DNA of 64,000 nt. It comes from CAVUOA01 sp963742955. GTDB lineage: Bacteria; Bacteroidota; Ignavibacteria; Tepidaquicellales; OLB5. Under the pieces are notes generated by a model, which saw only the letters and a program-made list of their open reading frames with translations, was not told the origin of the DNA and did not search any database. Of the stretch, positions 25,110 to 35,870 are shown piece by piece. Within the stretch, counting starts at the first letter, position 1. Every line of letters begins with the position of its first letter. A program made the translations under genes and the position numbers. The stretch covers positions 744,001-808,000 of the forward strand of contig CAVUOA010000009.1 of the NCBI GenBank assembly GCA_963742955.1. Direction: 5' to 3'.

Positions 25110-26097
25110 CTAAGCTGATAAATATTTATCTCTTGAAAGATAATTCACTACATAATCCTCAACAGACTTATCAAGACTTGTCATTTCGTTTTCATAGCCC
25201 GCATTTCTCAGTTTATTAAGGTTTGCTTTGCTGTAATATTGATATTGGTTCTTAAGATTATCCGGCATGTCTACATATATAATATCCGGCTCAAGCTTCA
25301 TTGCCTTAAAAACTGCATTAGCCAGTTCATTCCAGCTTGAAGCTCTGCCTGAACCGATATTATATATTCCCGTTTGATCTTTGCCAATGGGATTTAATAA
25401 ATCAAAGAAAATTGTCATTTCAACAGCATCTTTCACATAAATAAAGTCCCGTTTCTGTTCACCGTCAGCATATTCTTTCTTATCCGATTTAAACAGCTTC
25501 ATTTTGGCGGTCTGTTTTATCTGGTCATATGCTTTGTTTACCATGCTCCGCATATCATTTTTATGGTTTTCATTGGGTCCGAAAACATTAAAATACTTTA
25601 AGCCAACAAACTTATTTTGGAGGTTATTTTCAAGCACCCACAAATCGAACATCTGTTTCGATAACCCATATTTATTCAGAGGTTTAAGCTGAGGAATAAG
25701 TTTTACATCATCATCAAAGCCAATGCTCCCGTCCCCGTATGTTGCGGCGCTTGAAGCATAAATATACCTTACGTTTTCTTTTAAGCACCATTCACCCAGT
25801 ATTTTGGAATACTCGTAATTATTCTGCTTCAGGTAATTCATATCATTTTCCGTTGTAGAGGTGCAGGCTCCCATGTGATATAAAGTCTCAACCTTGCCGG
25901 ATAATTCGCCAGAACCAAGCTTTTTAAGAAAAGTTTCCTTGTCGATAAATTCGGTATATTTAAGATTTTCAAGATTTCTTTCTTTTGTGCCTTCATGGTC
26001 GGTATCAACAATTAATAATATCGTTAATTCCCAAAGTATTAAGGCGCCAGCAAATTGCGCTTCCTATAAATCCTGCTCCTCCGGTTATAATTCTCAT
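25110..26097 (-). CDS. hldD: ADP-L-glycero-D-manno-heptose 6-epimerase (frameshifted)
   Basis: An SDR-family epimerase for the heptose of lipopolysaccharide. The N-terminus reads MRIITGGAGFIGSAI from ATG at 26097; the frame breaks at about 26016, where removing one base restores NDILIVDTDHEGT and joins the main frame (stop at 25110). The restored protein is about 328 residues, normal for HldD. It has MGACTSTTEND, the Y-K active site region (LNKYGLSKQMFD), FNVFGPNENHK and RDFIYVKDAVEMT. A single-base insertion in a core LPS gene is more likely a sequencing error than loss. A promoter matches at 26132-26163. Confidence 0.85.
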
Positions 26098-26131
26098 AGT
26101 CTAATATGTATTAAAAGCTGTTCTGAAAGTT

Positions 26132-26163
26132 TAAATTTATCTGTTTAAAGGTAATTATTCAAT
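26132..26163 (-). promoter_or_regulatory. Promoter of hldD
   Basis: On the minus strand ATTG-N20-TAAATTTA, the shared pattern with A in the last place. The implied start is about 30 bases before the ATG at 26097. Confidence 0.55.
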
Positions 26164-26287
26164 TTATTAAATTTTGCCAATTTTAAAAATATGAATACTT
26201 TAAAAATACGATATAATTGATTATATTAGCTCAAGGGTAATTGCACATCTTTTACATATTTAATACAACTAACTAAAGGAGGTAAAA

Positions 26288-27208
26288 ATGAAAAAAATAT
26301 TATATTTACTGTTTTTATCATCTTATTTGCCGGTTCAATTTCTTATTCTCAAATTTACAGAATTAATGAAAGCTTTGAAAGCTATGATTCATTAACACTT
26401 CCTCCTGGATGGACAGTATGGAATGCAGCAGCATTTCCAATTCAACCATTTACAAATTGGACGGTCAGAGATTCAGGAGTCGGACTTCCAGGTGTTTCTT
26501 CAGGTGTAGCGAGTTTCTCATAGTGGTATTAAAGCAATCGGAGTAAGTTGGTACAGCGGAATTGACACACTAACAAATGTTGATACTATAGCAGACGCCT
26601 GGCTGGTGACAAAACGGATTACCGGAAACGGAGTTAATGACAATCTAAGTTTTTGGATAGCTGGAGGAACTCCTTCATTTCTTGACAGCTTGCAGATATG
26701 GGTTAGTACTATTGATTCTATTCCGGCACATTTTAATCATTATATTGAAACTCTGGTAAGAGGACCCGGTACATGGGGACAATTCTCACAGGAATTTGTT
26801 CCGCTGGATGTATTCGCAGGTCAAACGATATGGATTGGTTTTAGGTACAATATGGATGTATCACACGATGGAGTATTTGTGCACCTTGATGATATACAGG
26901 TGTTTGACCCGATTGGAATACGTCCTATAGGAAGTGAAGTCCCTAAAACTTTTGCTTTAAGACAGAACTATCCCAATCCTTTCAATCCTGTGACATATAT
27001 AGAATTTGACCTCCCAAAGACTGAATTTGTTAATATTGTGCTTTATAACACATTGGGTCAGGAAGTGAAAACTTTGCTTAATGAAAACAAAACAGCAGGC
27101 TCTTATAAAATTGATTTTGATGCTTCACGCCTATCCAGCGGCACTTATTTTTACAGAATTACAGCCGGTTCTTTTGTTAAAACGATGAAAATGGTGCTGG
27201 TTAAATAA
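26288..27208 (+). CDS. Secreted protein with type IX sorting domain (two frameshifts)
   Basis: Starting at ATG 26288, behind AAAGGAGG, the frame gives a signal peptide once one T is added to the run at 26312-26316 (then LFAGSISYSQ). The frame breaks again near 26512, where removing one T restores SHSGIKAIGVSW and joins the long frame that ends at 27208. The restored protein is about 306 residues: a jelly-roll-like domain with PPGWTVWN and FVHLDDIQVFD, as in choice-of-anchor/cleaved-adhesin families, and the sorting domain YPNPFNPVTYIEFD to TMKMVLVK. Both breaks are at T runs, which suggests sequencing error. Confidence 0.75.
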
Positions 27209-27231
27209 AACCTGTTTTAAACCTGGTTATT

Positions 27232-27261
27232 AGGCGGAAACTGAAGTTTCCGCCTTTTTTA
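27232..27261 (+). terminator. Rho-independent terminator
   Basis: AGGCGGAAACT (27232-27242) pairs with AGTTTCCGCCT (27245-27255), followed by a T tract, 24 bases after the preceding stop. Confidence 0.9.
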
Positions 27262-27281
27262 TTGCTTATCAGGTGTTTACC

Positions 27282-27313
27282 ATTGAATATCATACAGTGA
27301 TTAAATATATTTG
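27282..27313 (+). promoter_or_regulatory. Promoter of the DUF2723 gene
   Basis: ATTG-N20-TATATTTG, a full match to the shared pattern. It overlaps the upstream TTG at 27311, which therefore cannot be the start codon; it supports ATG 27338. Confidence 0.7.
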
Positions 27314-27337
27314 TTTTTTACAAAATTTAAGAGAAAA

Positions 27338-30001
27338 ATGGATTACAAAAGAGTTAACCGCATAATTGCAGCAGTAATATTTGTTATTTGTTCAATTGTA
27401 TATCTTACTACAATGCAGCCCAATGTATCATTCTGGGACTGCGGTGAGTTTGTTGCAACTGCCTACACTGTTTCAGTTCCGCACCCCCCGGGAGCGCCGC
27501 TCTGGACTCTTGTAGGAAAACTTGCCACCTTGATGCCGTTCGGAAATAATCCTGCTGTTCGTATGAATGCTGTTGCCGCGGTAAGCTCAGGAGTTACTGT
27601 AATGCTGCTTTACCTTGTTATAGTTATGGTAATTAAAAATTGGAGAGGAATACCTAAGAACGGATGGGAAATGGTTATGACCTACGGCGCTGCAGCAATA
27701 GGTGCTTTGTCATACGGTTTTACGGATTCATTTTGGTTTAATGCAATGGAATCTGAAGTATACGCCTTAGGAACTATGCTGGTAGCGCTTGGTATATGGC
27801 TTATTATGTATTGGCGGGAAATTGCTGACGATAAAGGAAATGAAAAGATTCTTCTTGTAACTGCATATCTGGTAGGACTCTCGCTTGGTATCCATTTGCT
27901 TGTTGTTCAGGTTATTTTAATTGCAGGGCTGATTTATTATTTCCGCAAATATGAGTACAACCGCAAAACATTTTTTATAGCATTTGTAATCACCTGCTGC
28001 TCATTTATTGTAGTGTACCCGATTATTGTAATCTGGTATCCTACATGGCTCAGCGGCGATATAAGAACATTGAAAATAGATAACAGCTCCGCAGTATTCT
28101 GGATGGCTGTTTTAATAGTGCCTGCTATTCTTTACGGAATTTACTGGGCTTACAAAAACAAAAAAAGGACATGGGCTTTAGCATTAATAGCTCTGTTCAT
28201 GATTTTTTTAGGATATTCAATTTACACAAGCGTTTTGCTCCGAGCTAATGTAGATAACCTGCCTATTAATGAGAATGAACCGAACAATATGGAAAAACTT
28301 GTTTCATACCTAAGCCGTGAACAATACGGTGATGCGCCTTTCTGGCCGAGGAGATATTCGCAGGAACCTATGCACAGACGTACATGGACTAATTATACAA
28401 GCGATATGGATTTTATGTGGAGATGGCAGATTAACCATATGTTCAACCGTTACCTTGGATGGCAGTACATAGGAAGAGCCGGATACGAACAGGACCAGGG
28501 TATTGACTGGAGCAAGTTTTACGGGATTCCGTTTCTAATAGGACTTTTCGGTTTATTTTATCATTTCCGGAAAGACTGGAAACTGGGGCTTGTATTTTTG
28601 TGGGCATTCCTGCTTATGGGTGTGTTCACGGAACTGTTCCAGCGGCAGCAGGACCCCCAGCCGCGTGAAAGAGATTATTTCTATGAAGGTGCATTCTTTG
28701 TCTATTCATTGTGGATAGGAATAGGCACCATGGGTATTATGGAACTTATCAAAGACGGTATAAAAAATAAAAAGGCTATGATGGCAACAGGCGTAATCTC
28801 GCTGTTTGCCCTGCTGGTATTTATACCCGGCAATATGTACAGGATAAACCACTTCTACCAGGACAGGCACGATAATTATGTGCCGTACGATTATGCATAC
28901 AATATTCTGCAAAGTGTAGATAAAGACGGCATTATTTTCACAAACGGAGATAATGATACATTCCCCTTATGGTACCTCCAGGCAATCGGCTTCAGGCAGG
29001 ATGTAAGAGTAATAAATTTAAGCCTGCTTAATACAGACTGGTACATAAAAGAACAGAAAAATGAAATGCCCTACGGAGCACTGAAAGTACCTATCAGTAT
29101 GAGTGACGCTCAGATAGAAAAAGTCCAGCCTACTCAGTGGAGCGATTATAAAGTTGTCAGTGTGTCCGTCCCGCCGGAAGCATACCCCGATTCGTTGAGG
29201 GCAAAAGGACTGGCTCCTGATAAAATATCATGGCGTATGCCCGCAACAATAAATTACCAGAATATCAAGGCTGTTAAAGTTCAGGATTTAATGATTTACG
29301 AAATAGTAAAATCCAACAATTGGCAGCGTCCTATATATTTCTCGGCTACTGTAACTGACGATAACTTTATCGGTCTTGACGACTATCTTGTAACCGAAGG
29401 AATGTCTAAAAGACTTGTTCCTTTTAAAGAAGAAGGAAAACAATTTAGAGTCAATGTGAAAAAAACATATGATAATATGATGATTATACCGCAGGAACAT
29501 TCCAAGACTCCTCAGGATGGCATGTTTTTCAGAGGATTTAACAATCCTAATATTTTCTTTGACCAGGTACACCAGAACATTGTTCAAAACTACAGGTCTC
29601 AGTACCTCACTTTTGCTTACGCTCTTTATAGTGACAGCAGTGATACAAAAGTTGAGGATGTTCTTGACAAAATGGAGCAGAACCTTCCAAGAAGTGTTGT
29701 ACCGATGGATTACAGAATTGAATATGACGTTGCAATGATGTATTTAAGAATCGGGAATAAGAGCAAATTCAATGAGCTATCTGTCGATATTGAACAGAAA
29801 GCGCTGGCAGACATGCAGAGGAATCCCGGCGATATTTCTACATATTGGAATCCTTATAAGCTGCTTATTGATATTTATGACGGAAGAGGAGAATACGGCA
29901 AAGAACTTGATATGCTGACTAAACTTGACAGGATTTCTCCGGGAAGCCCCGAGATTAAAGCAAAAATGGAAATGCTGAAATCAAAACTGCAGATAAAATA
30001 A
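27338..30001 (+). CDS. DUF2723 family multi-pass membrane protein
   Basis: About 887 residues from ATG 27338; an in-frame TTG at 27311 lies in the promoter. The N-terminal half has around ten membrane segments, with VSFWDCGEFVATAY and VPHPPGAPLWTLVGK in the first outside loop, the signature of DUF2723 and close to the acidic loop of GT-C glycosyltransferases. The soluble C-terminal half has GDNDTFPLWYLQ, an RPIYFS motif and helical TPR-like repeats at the end. In Bacteroidota such proteins are thought to glycosylate exported proteins or lipids; that role is inferred here. It is followed by a terminator and another GT-C-like gene. Confidence 0.85.
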   Translation: MDYKRVNRIIAAVIFVICSIVYLTTMQPNVSFWDCGEFVATAYTVSVPHPPGAPLWTLVGKLATLMPFGNNPAVRMNAVAAVSSGVTVMLLYLVIVMVIKNWRGIPKNGWEMVMTYGAAAIGALSYGFTDSFWFNAMESEVYALGTMLVALGIWLIMYWREIADDKGNEKILLVTAYLVGLSLGIHLLVVQVILIAGLIYYFRKYEYNRKTFFIAFVITCCSFIVVYPIIVIWYPTWLSGDIRTLKIDNSSAVFWMAVLIVPAILYGIYWAYKNKKRTWALALIALFMIFLGYSIYTSVLLRANVDNLPINENEPNNMEKLVSYLSREQYGDAPFWPRRYSQEPMHRRTWTNYTSDMDFMWRWQINHMFNRYLGWQYIGRAGYEQDQGIDWSKFYGIPFLIGLFGLFYHFRKDWKLGLVFLWAFLLMGVFTELFQRQQDPQPRERDYFYEGAFFVYSLWIGIGTMGIMELIKDGIKNKKAMMATGVISLFALLVFIPGNMYRINHFYQDRHDNYVPYDYAYNILQSVDKDGIIFTNGDNDTFPLWYLQAIGFRQDVRVINLSLLNTDWYIKEQKNEMPYGALKVPISMSDAQIEKVQPTQWSDYKVVSVSVPPEAYPDSLRAKGLAPDKISWRMPATINYQNIKAVKVQDLMIYEIVKSNNWQRPIYFSATVTDDNFIGLDDYLVTEGMSKRLVPFKEEGKQFRVNVKKTYDNMMIIPQEHSKTPQDGMFFRGFNNPNIFFDQVHQNIVQNYRSQYLTFAYALYSDSSDTKVEDVLDKMEQNLPRSVVPMDYRIEYDVAMMYLRIGNKSKFNELSVDIEQKALADMQRNPGDISTYWNPYKLLIDIYDGRGEYGKELDMLTKLDRISPGSPEIKAKMEMLKSKLQIK

Positions 30002-30021
30002 ATACCGGAAGAATTTCATCT

Positions 30022-30053
30022 AAACCTGTCAGGCTCTTACCTGGCAGGTTTTA
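30022..30053 (+). terminator. Rho-independent terminator
   Basis: AAACCTGTCAGG (30022-30033) pairs with CCTGGCAGGTTT (30040-30051) with one G-T pair, followed by TTATAATT. Confidence 0.8.
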
Positions 30054-30088
30054 TAATTAAGCAGGATACCCGATAACATTTAAAAGCG

Positions 30089-32101
30089 ATGTCTTCTAAG
30101 AAGTCCTCCAAAAAAAACGTTCACAAAACTGTGAACCCTAAAAAGCAGTCCGATAGCATTAAATATTTCCCGTATATAGCTCTTGTTATACTCGGGATAA
30201 TATTTATTTACTACTGCAAAGCGTTTGATTTTGTACAGGACGATTCCTTCATTACATTCCGCTATGTAAAAAATTTCACCGATGGAAACGGGCTGGTATT
30301 CAACATCGGCGAAAAAGTCGAAGGTTATACGTGTTTTCTTTGGGTGTTAACACTTTCCGGGGCAAAAGTTATCGGGACAAATTTTATTTCCGCATCACAG
30401 ACTTTAGGAATTATAGCATCACTTCTGGCATTATTTTTCACGTTCAGAATTTCCACAAACATATTTCCAAAAAATAAACATCCGTTTTTTAATTTCGTTT
30501 TCAGCATGGCTGCCGTTGTAATGCTCGTTTCCAACGGAGCATTTGCCTACTGGTCGGTCAGCGGAATGGAAACGGGGCTCTTTGCTTTCCTTGTGACATT
30601 GGGTATCTATCTTTACCTGAAAGAGAATAATAATTCAGGCTTATTCCCCTACTCTGCAATTGTTTTTCTATTAGCATCACTCTCAAGACCTGAGGGCAAC
30701 CTGATTTTTGCTATTACGGTGCTTCATAAAATAATTATTACCTTTAGAACAGAAAAAAAAGAAGGTGAAAGTAAGATTAAGATACTGGCATCAAAGAGAA
30801 ATATAATGTGGATACTCATATATGCCGTCCCTGCATTGATATATATGATATGGAGATACTCATACTACGGTTACTGGCTGCCTAATACATTTTATGCCAA
30901 AACGGGAACATCAATTGAATATTTTAAAGCGGGGATAGATTATTTCTGGGACTTTTCCAAGACTTACGGATTATACGGTATACTGCCCGCTTTAACTTTG
31001 CTTAACCTAAAGCAGAAAGAAAAGTTCAGTCAGTATCTTTATTTGCTGATGGTATTTTTTATATTTACATTGTACGTAGTTCTTGTAGGCGGAGATGTTT
31101 TAAGACCGGGAAGATTCTTCGTACCGCTGCTGCCTGTTTATTATATTCTTATTCAGGAAGCATTTTACAATCTCGTTCAGCTTTGGGAAAATAAATCAAA
31201 AGTTTCTGCTTCTGTAACCGCAACCATTGTTCTTGCCATTGCAATTGTTTACGGATATTACTCATACACCTCGCAGTATGATACAATAAAACGTTACAGC
31301 GAGCTCGAAAACGGGCTTGTTCAAAAAATGCAGATTACAGCTAACTGGCTGAAAAATAAACAAACAGCTGAAGGTAAACGGCTTACAGTTGCCGCAACTA
31401 CAATCGGAGCAATATCGTATTATTCCGAAACAGAATTAATCGATATGCTGGGGCTTACCGATAAAACCATTGCGCATGACCCGCAGCCAATTGCAGAAAT
31501 ATCCGCCAACTCTGAAATCGGCTGGAAAGAACGCAATTATAATGTTAACTACGTGCTGTCAAGAAAGCCCGATTATATTTATTTTTCAACGGGAATAAAA
31601 CCAAGCGCTTACGCAGAAAGAGGATTGTTCACATCAAATGAGTTCTTAAAATGGTATTACCCTTCTTATTTTACCATTAAAGAATACTCATTTACCGATT
31701 GCATTTACAAGCGAAAAACAGATGATGAAGTTAAAGCTGATACTCTTAACCTGCCTCCAAACCCGAATTACAAAAAAACATTTGTAAATTTGTATAACCA
31801 GGCAATGAATACCTCGCGCGATAAGAGCAAATATCAGGAAGCAATAGAACTTTACAAAAAGACACTGGATGAAGCGCCATCTAACTTCGGAACACCCTAT
31901 TCGATGATTGGCGAACTGTATTTACAGATGAAGAATAAAGACAAAGCCATGGAGAATTACAAAAAGGCAATTGCTATAGACGATTACAACGTAATGGCTC
32001 ATTATTACCTTTACCAGCTTTACCTTGAAAAAGGCGATACCGCAAATGCAGTTAATAATTTTGAGAAAATTCAGAAATATTCACCCGATATGCTGAAATA
32101 A
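30089..32101 (+). CDS. GT-C glycosyltransferase-like membrane protein with C-terminal TPR repeats
   Basis: A 670-residue protein. After a Lys/Ser-rich cytoplasmic start comes a first membrane segment, then an outside loop with VQDDSFITFRYVKNF and GLVFNIGEKVEGYTCFLW. This loop closely resembles that of the AftB-type arabinofuranosyltransferases, where the acidic pair is catalytic. About nine more membrane segments follow to residue 390, then a soluble domain and two to three TPR units (about 560-670, EAIELYKKTLDEAPSN and AMENYKKAIAIDDYN). It probably moves a sugar from a polyprenyl carrier outside the inner membrane; the TPR tail may bind partners. Confidence 0.8.
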   Translation: MSSKKSSKKNVHKTVNPKKQSDSIKYFPYIALVILGIIFIYYCKAFDFVQDDSFITFRYVKNFTDGNGLVFNIGEKVEGYTCFLWVLTLSGAKVIGTNFISASQTLGIIASLLALFFTFRISTNIFPKNKHPFFNFVFSMAAVVMLVSNGAFAYWSVSGMETGLFAFLVTLGIYLYLKENNNSGLFPYSAIVFLLASLSRPEGNLIFAITVLHKIIITFRTEKKEGESKIKILASKRNIMWILIYAVPALIYMIWRYSYYGYWLPNTFYAKTGTSIEYFKAGIDYFWDFSKTYGLYGILPALTLLNLKQKEKFSQYLYLLMVFFIFTLYVVLVGGDVLRPGRFFVPLLPVYYILIQEAFYNLVQLWENKSKVSASVTATIVLAIAIVYGYYSYTSQYDTIKRYSELENGLVQKMQITANWLKNKQTAEGKRLTVAATTIGAISYYSETELIDMLGLTDKTIAHDPQPIAEISANSEIGWKERNYNVNYVLSRKPDYIYFSTGIKPSAYAERGLFTSNEFLKWYYPSYFTIKEYSFTDCIYKRKTDDEVKADTLNLPPNPNYKKTFVNLYNQAMNTSRDKSKYQEAIELYKKTLDEAPSNFGTPYSMIGELYLQMKNKDKAMENYKKAIAIDDYNVMAHYYLYQLYLEKGDTANAVNNFEKIQKYSPDMLK

Positions 32102-32112
32102 AATACACAATT

Positions 32113-32796
32113 ATGGCATTAGTAAAAGACATAAAAATATATTTCAAAATGCTGTTCAGCTATAAGCCAAAGACCTTCTGGAATGAGCTTCTTTCAAACT
32201 CATTTGACCTGCGCGGTGTTGGACATTACAGGCTCAGCAACGAAGAAAATCTGAAAATGTATGAGGAGAAGAAAGAGATAATTGTAACTGAGCTGAATAA
32301 AAGCGGGATAAAGATTGACAACACTTCAAATGTGCTTGAAATCGGATGCGGTGTTGGCTACTGGACGGAGTTTTTTAAAGAGTTTGGTGTAACGCAATAC
32401 ACTGGAAACGATATAGCGGAAATATCAATAAAAAATCTAAGCGGACAGTACAAAGAATATTCCTTTATCCAGGGAGATATAAGCGAAATTCCGCTTCCGA
32501 AAAATACGTTCGATATTGCTTTCATGATTGACGTTACACAGCACATAACAGATGACGAAAGGTTTAATAAAGCAATAGCCAATATCTGGGGTTCAATAAA
32601 ACCCGGTTTTTATTTTATTGTAACCATTTGGGACCCCGCTAAAAACGTTTATCTTGCAAACAAACTCCGTTTAAACAGAATCGAAAAGCCGAGAGGAATT
32701 GATTTGTATAAAAAAGCCTCCGGAGAAGATTTTGAAGTTCTCTCGAAAGTCGATTTTAACGATAAATTTCTGCTTTTAATTAAAAAGACACAGTAA
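32113..32796 (+). CDS. Class I SAM-dependent methyltransferase
   Basis: A 227-residue protein with a Rossmann methyltransferase core: motif I VLEIGCGVGYWTEFF (about 76-90), GNDIAEISI for the ribose-binding acidic residue, FIQGDISEIP and FDIAFMIDVTQHI. The N-terminal 70 residues are helical. It starts 11 bp after the GT-C gene and overlaps the next gene by one base (TAATG), so the three are probably one unit with a role in glycan or lipid modification. Substrate unknown. Confidence 0.85.
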   Translation: MALVKDIKIYFKMLFSYKPKTFWNELLSNSFDLRGVGHYRLSNEENLKMYEEKKEIIVTELNKSGIKIDNTSNVLEIGCGVGYWTEFFKEFGVTQYTGNDIAEISIKNLSGQYKEYSFIQGDISEIPLPKNTFDIAFMIDVTQHITDDERFNKAIANIWGSIKPGFYFIVTIWDPAKNVYLANKLRLNRIEKPRGIDLYKKASGEDFEVLSKVDFNDKFLLLIKKTQ

Positions 32797-33880
32797 TGAG
32801 AATACTGGTAAATGCACTTTCCGGTATAGGTGATGCTGTAATGTTCTCACCCGCTTTAGCCGTGTTGAAGAAGCATCTGCCCGGCGCGCAAATTGATATG
32901 CTGGTTATGTTCGAGCAGGTTGGTGAAATCTACAAGCTTAATGAAAACACGGCAGAAATTTATTTTATCGATTTTCTTCATCAGTCAAAATTTAAATCGC
33001 TTAGAGAAATCCGGAATATAAGAAAAAACCGGTACGATATTTCGATTAACGTTTACCCATCGAACAGGAAAGAATATAATCTGCTGAATTATATGCTGGG
33101 CGCTAAGAAGAGAATTGGCACAAAGTATAACAATGTTTCAAAGCGCAAACTGGGATTTCCTGAATACTGATTTAAAACCGGAAGTAAAAGACAGGCATAA
33201 TGTACTTGAGAATTTCGACCTTAATCAAAATACTTGCTCCCGATGCAAAAGAAGATGAGCTCCCGGACTTAGAAGTAGATATTTCTCTTGATGATGAAAT
33301 ATTTGCCGCCAATTACCTTATTGATAAGCATCTATCGGGAAAAATGCTGGTGGGATTTCACGCCGGCTCGCGCATTGTTTAAAAGGCATATTAATAAAAG
33401 ATGGTCATGCCGGATAAATATGTTGAGCTTGCAAAACAGCTGCATCAAAAACACAATGCTCACATTATGCTGTTCGGCACTGAAAAAGACGTTAATCAAT
33501 ATATTAACGATATGACAAAGGGGTTTTCCACAATCCCTGAAACGAAAAACATTATGCAAAGCATTGCATTGATGAAAAAATGCAGCCTGTTTGTTTCGAA
33601 TGATACAGCATTAATGCATATTGCGGCAGCATTGAAAATTCCTACAGTGGCAATTTTCGCATATACAAATTATAAAGAACTCGCGCCTTGGCAAAACAAA
33701 CACATAATTGTAAGAAAAGAGCTTGAATGCAGTCCATGCTTTTACAACTCACCACGACCTGTACAATGCATATTCTCAGGCGGGGATGAATTTAAATGTA
33801 TAAAGACGATTGAAATTAACGAAGTAATGGGTGCAGCGGAAAAGCTAATTGAGGAAATACCAGGTAATATTAAATCTTGA
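32796..33880 (+). pseudogene. Family 9 glycosyltransferase (heptosyltransferase-like), four frameshifts
   Basis: The N-terminal frame (32796-33170) starts ILVNALSGIGDAVMFSPAL, typical of GT9. The homologous reading then changes frame near 33155, 33220, 33370 and 33408: LNTDLKPEVKDRHNVLENFD, then IKILAPDAKEDELPD, then GFHAGS, then LFKRHINKRWS, then PDKYVELAKQLHQKHN and the typical SNDTALMHIAAALKIP. Restored length is about 360 residues, normal for GT9. Four indels within 255 bp suggest a poorly covered stretch, but real decay cannot be ruled out. It overlaps the methyltransferase by one base and the convergent barrel gene by 36 bp. Confidence 0.8.
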
Positions 33881-35858
33881 CCACACGTTAAACAGCCCGC
33901 CCCTATCCATGTAAGGATAAATCCCCGAAGTTATATACAGTCTGTTAAGCAGATTTTCGAAAGTTAAACCGAAAGTTGCTTTATCAATCTTGCCGATGAT
34001 GAAGAAATCGAGTGTTGCATTGGATTTAATTATATAATAATTATAGTTCATTGTTGTTGAATCGAGCAGACGGTTGGAAAAATCATTATAATAACCGTTA
34101 TAGAAGTCAGCATAATAATCTGTCCAGAACCTGGAAGCAAAGCCGATTTTTACTTCAAGCTTGTTTTTAAAGAACAAATTATGATAAGCCAGAACTGCAT
34201 TACCAGAGTATCTTGGATTGGACCCGTCATAAGTTATATTATTTAAAACATGCATCAAATTCCCTTCAAGCTCAATGTTAAAAATACGAAGCTTTAAGCC
34301 AGTTTTTACACCATCATAATTCCATTCTGTAGTCTGATAGTAATAATAATTCCCGTTAATGCTGTTATATATTCTCGATTTATTTACTCCTTTATAATAT
34401 TCAAAAAAAACCTCTCCGTATTTATTTGATATACTTGCACCAGCAGAATAATCGGAATTTGTTTCCTGGCGCGTCAATACTGACTGCAAGGAGGGAATTC
34501 CCGAATATATATAGTTATTAAGAAAATATTGCTGGTATGTAGGAAGCGTATTTGAAAAACTATACATCCCGTATAACGAGACGTCAGCAATATTCCCGAT
34601 ACTTGTTTTGACAGTTGGTTTAATGCCGTAATCAAAATAAAATTTATTATCAAAATAATCGAACTTATAAGCCTTTGCGTAAGCATTAACATCAAAATGC
34701 TTAGAAAGCAAATCTATGTTTTCGATAAAAAATGCTCTTCCCGATTGGCGGATAGGAATTATATTCGACGTAATAAGGTCTTTATCATATTCAAGCTCTG
34801 TTTTTGTTTGAAAATCAAGCCCTTTGATTAGGCTATATTTCAAGACCTGCTGAAGCTTTACTCCGTAATCAATCCAATGCGAGTTATCGATAAAATAAAT
34901 CCCGTTCGGGGTTGGTCTGTTCTCCTCATCCCTGTATTTTCTGAACGAATTGCTTGTAAAAAGCTGCAATTTTGTAAATGAGTTTCTGTTTTTGCCGTAT
35001 GCATAAATAAAACCCAAATCAACATCAAATCTTTCACGGATTTCGTATGCATCAGGGTTTCTCACTATTGCTGTCGTAACATCAAATAAATTTGTTCTGT
35101 CAAGAATTGTTTTTGTGGGGTCAATTCCTCCGTTCAATCCCCGTTGAATCTTTGAATAATTCCCGTATAAGGAAGGCATTAAACTTAGTGTTAGGAAAAT
35201 AATTAAAATTAAATCTCCCCTGCCATTTATCAAAATCAGAGTTAGTGTATTTACCGTCAGAAGAATTCTTAGTGATTCCAAAATTAAAATTAAATTTTTT
35301 AAATATATTCTGGTCGTATGAGCCGTCGAAGTACAGGTTTTCATACCTGTCCTGCCAGTAACTTATTTCAGAATAAGGTCTGTAACGAAATACCTGGTGA
35401 TTAATTACATTAATGCCGTTACTGTAATCATATAAAAAATTTCCAAACCCGTTTGTCAATTCCATTTCGGAGATTTCATTTCTTGAAAGCAGATTAAAAT
35501 CTACGCTTCCGTCAAGCAGATCGTTCAAAGGTCTGCCGTTTCGCATTAATGCTGTGTAATGATGGTCAAGCTGGTTATAATTAAGCTGGTTGACCTGTCC
35601 TATATCCATAAAGCTTAAATAATACCCCGGCAGATAATTAAACAAATCATCGATTGTTTTTAGCGGATACCAGAGAAACCGTTTGCGTGTTATTGTATCG
35701 GGAGCGTTTGCATTTATATAGTTATACCTGCTTTCGGAAAGGAGAATTACGGGGGCGGCGGTTGAATCTTTTTTTACTTTGAGTGAATCTTGAGCAAAAG
35801 ACCATGAGCTCATTAAGAATAATAGGAAAATTGTTATTTGGACTATGTGTCTAATCAA
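33845..35858 (-). CDS. TonB-receptor-like outer-membrane protein with plug domain (frameshifted)
   Basis: Two overlapping frames make one protein of about 670 residues: 35858 down to 35121 gives the signal peptide (FLLFLMSSWSFAQ) and a plug-like domain (TIDDLFNYLPGYYL, MRNGRPLNDLLDG, ISEMELTNGFGNFL), and the other frame carries the barrel from about 35150 to 33845. One indel between about 35125 and 35170 joins them. No TonB box or known ligand motif was recognised. It starts 13 bp after lolD on the same strand. Its stop lies 36 bp inside the convergent GT9 gene. Confidence 0.75.
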
Positions 35859-35870
35859 ATCAAATTTGGT

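Noticed and set aside
27311..27337. TTG start for the DUF2723 protein
   Set aside because: The TTG is part of the TATATTTG promoter box; ATG 27338 gives a proper N-terminus.
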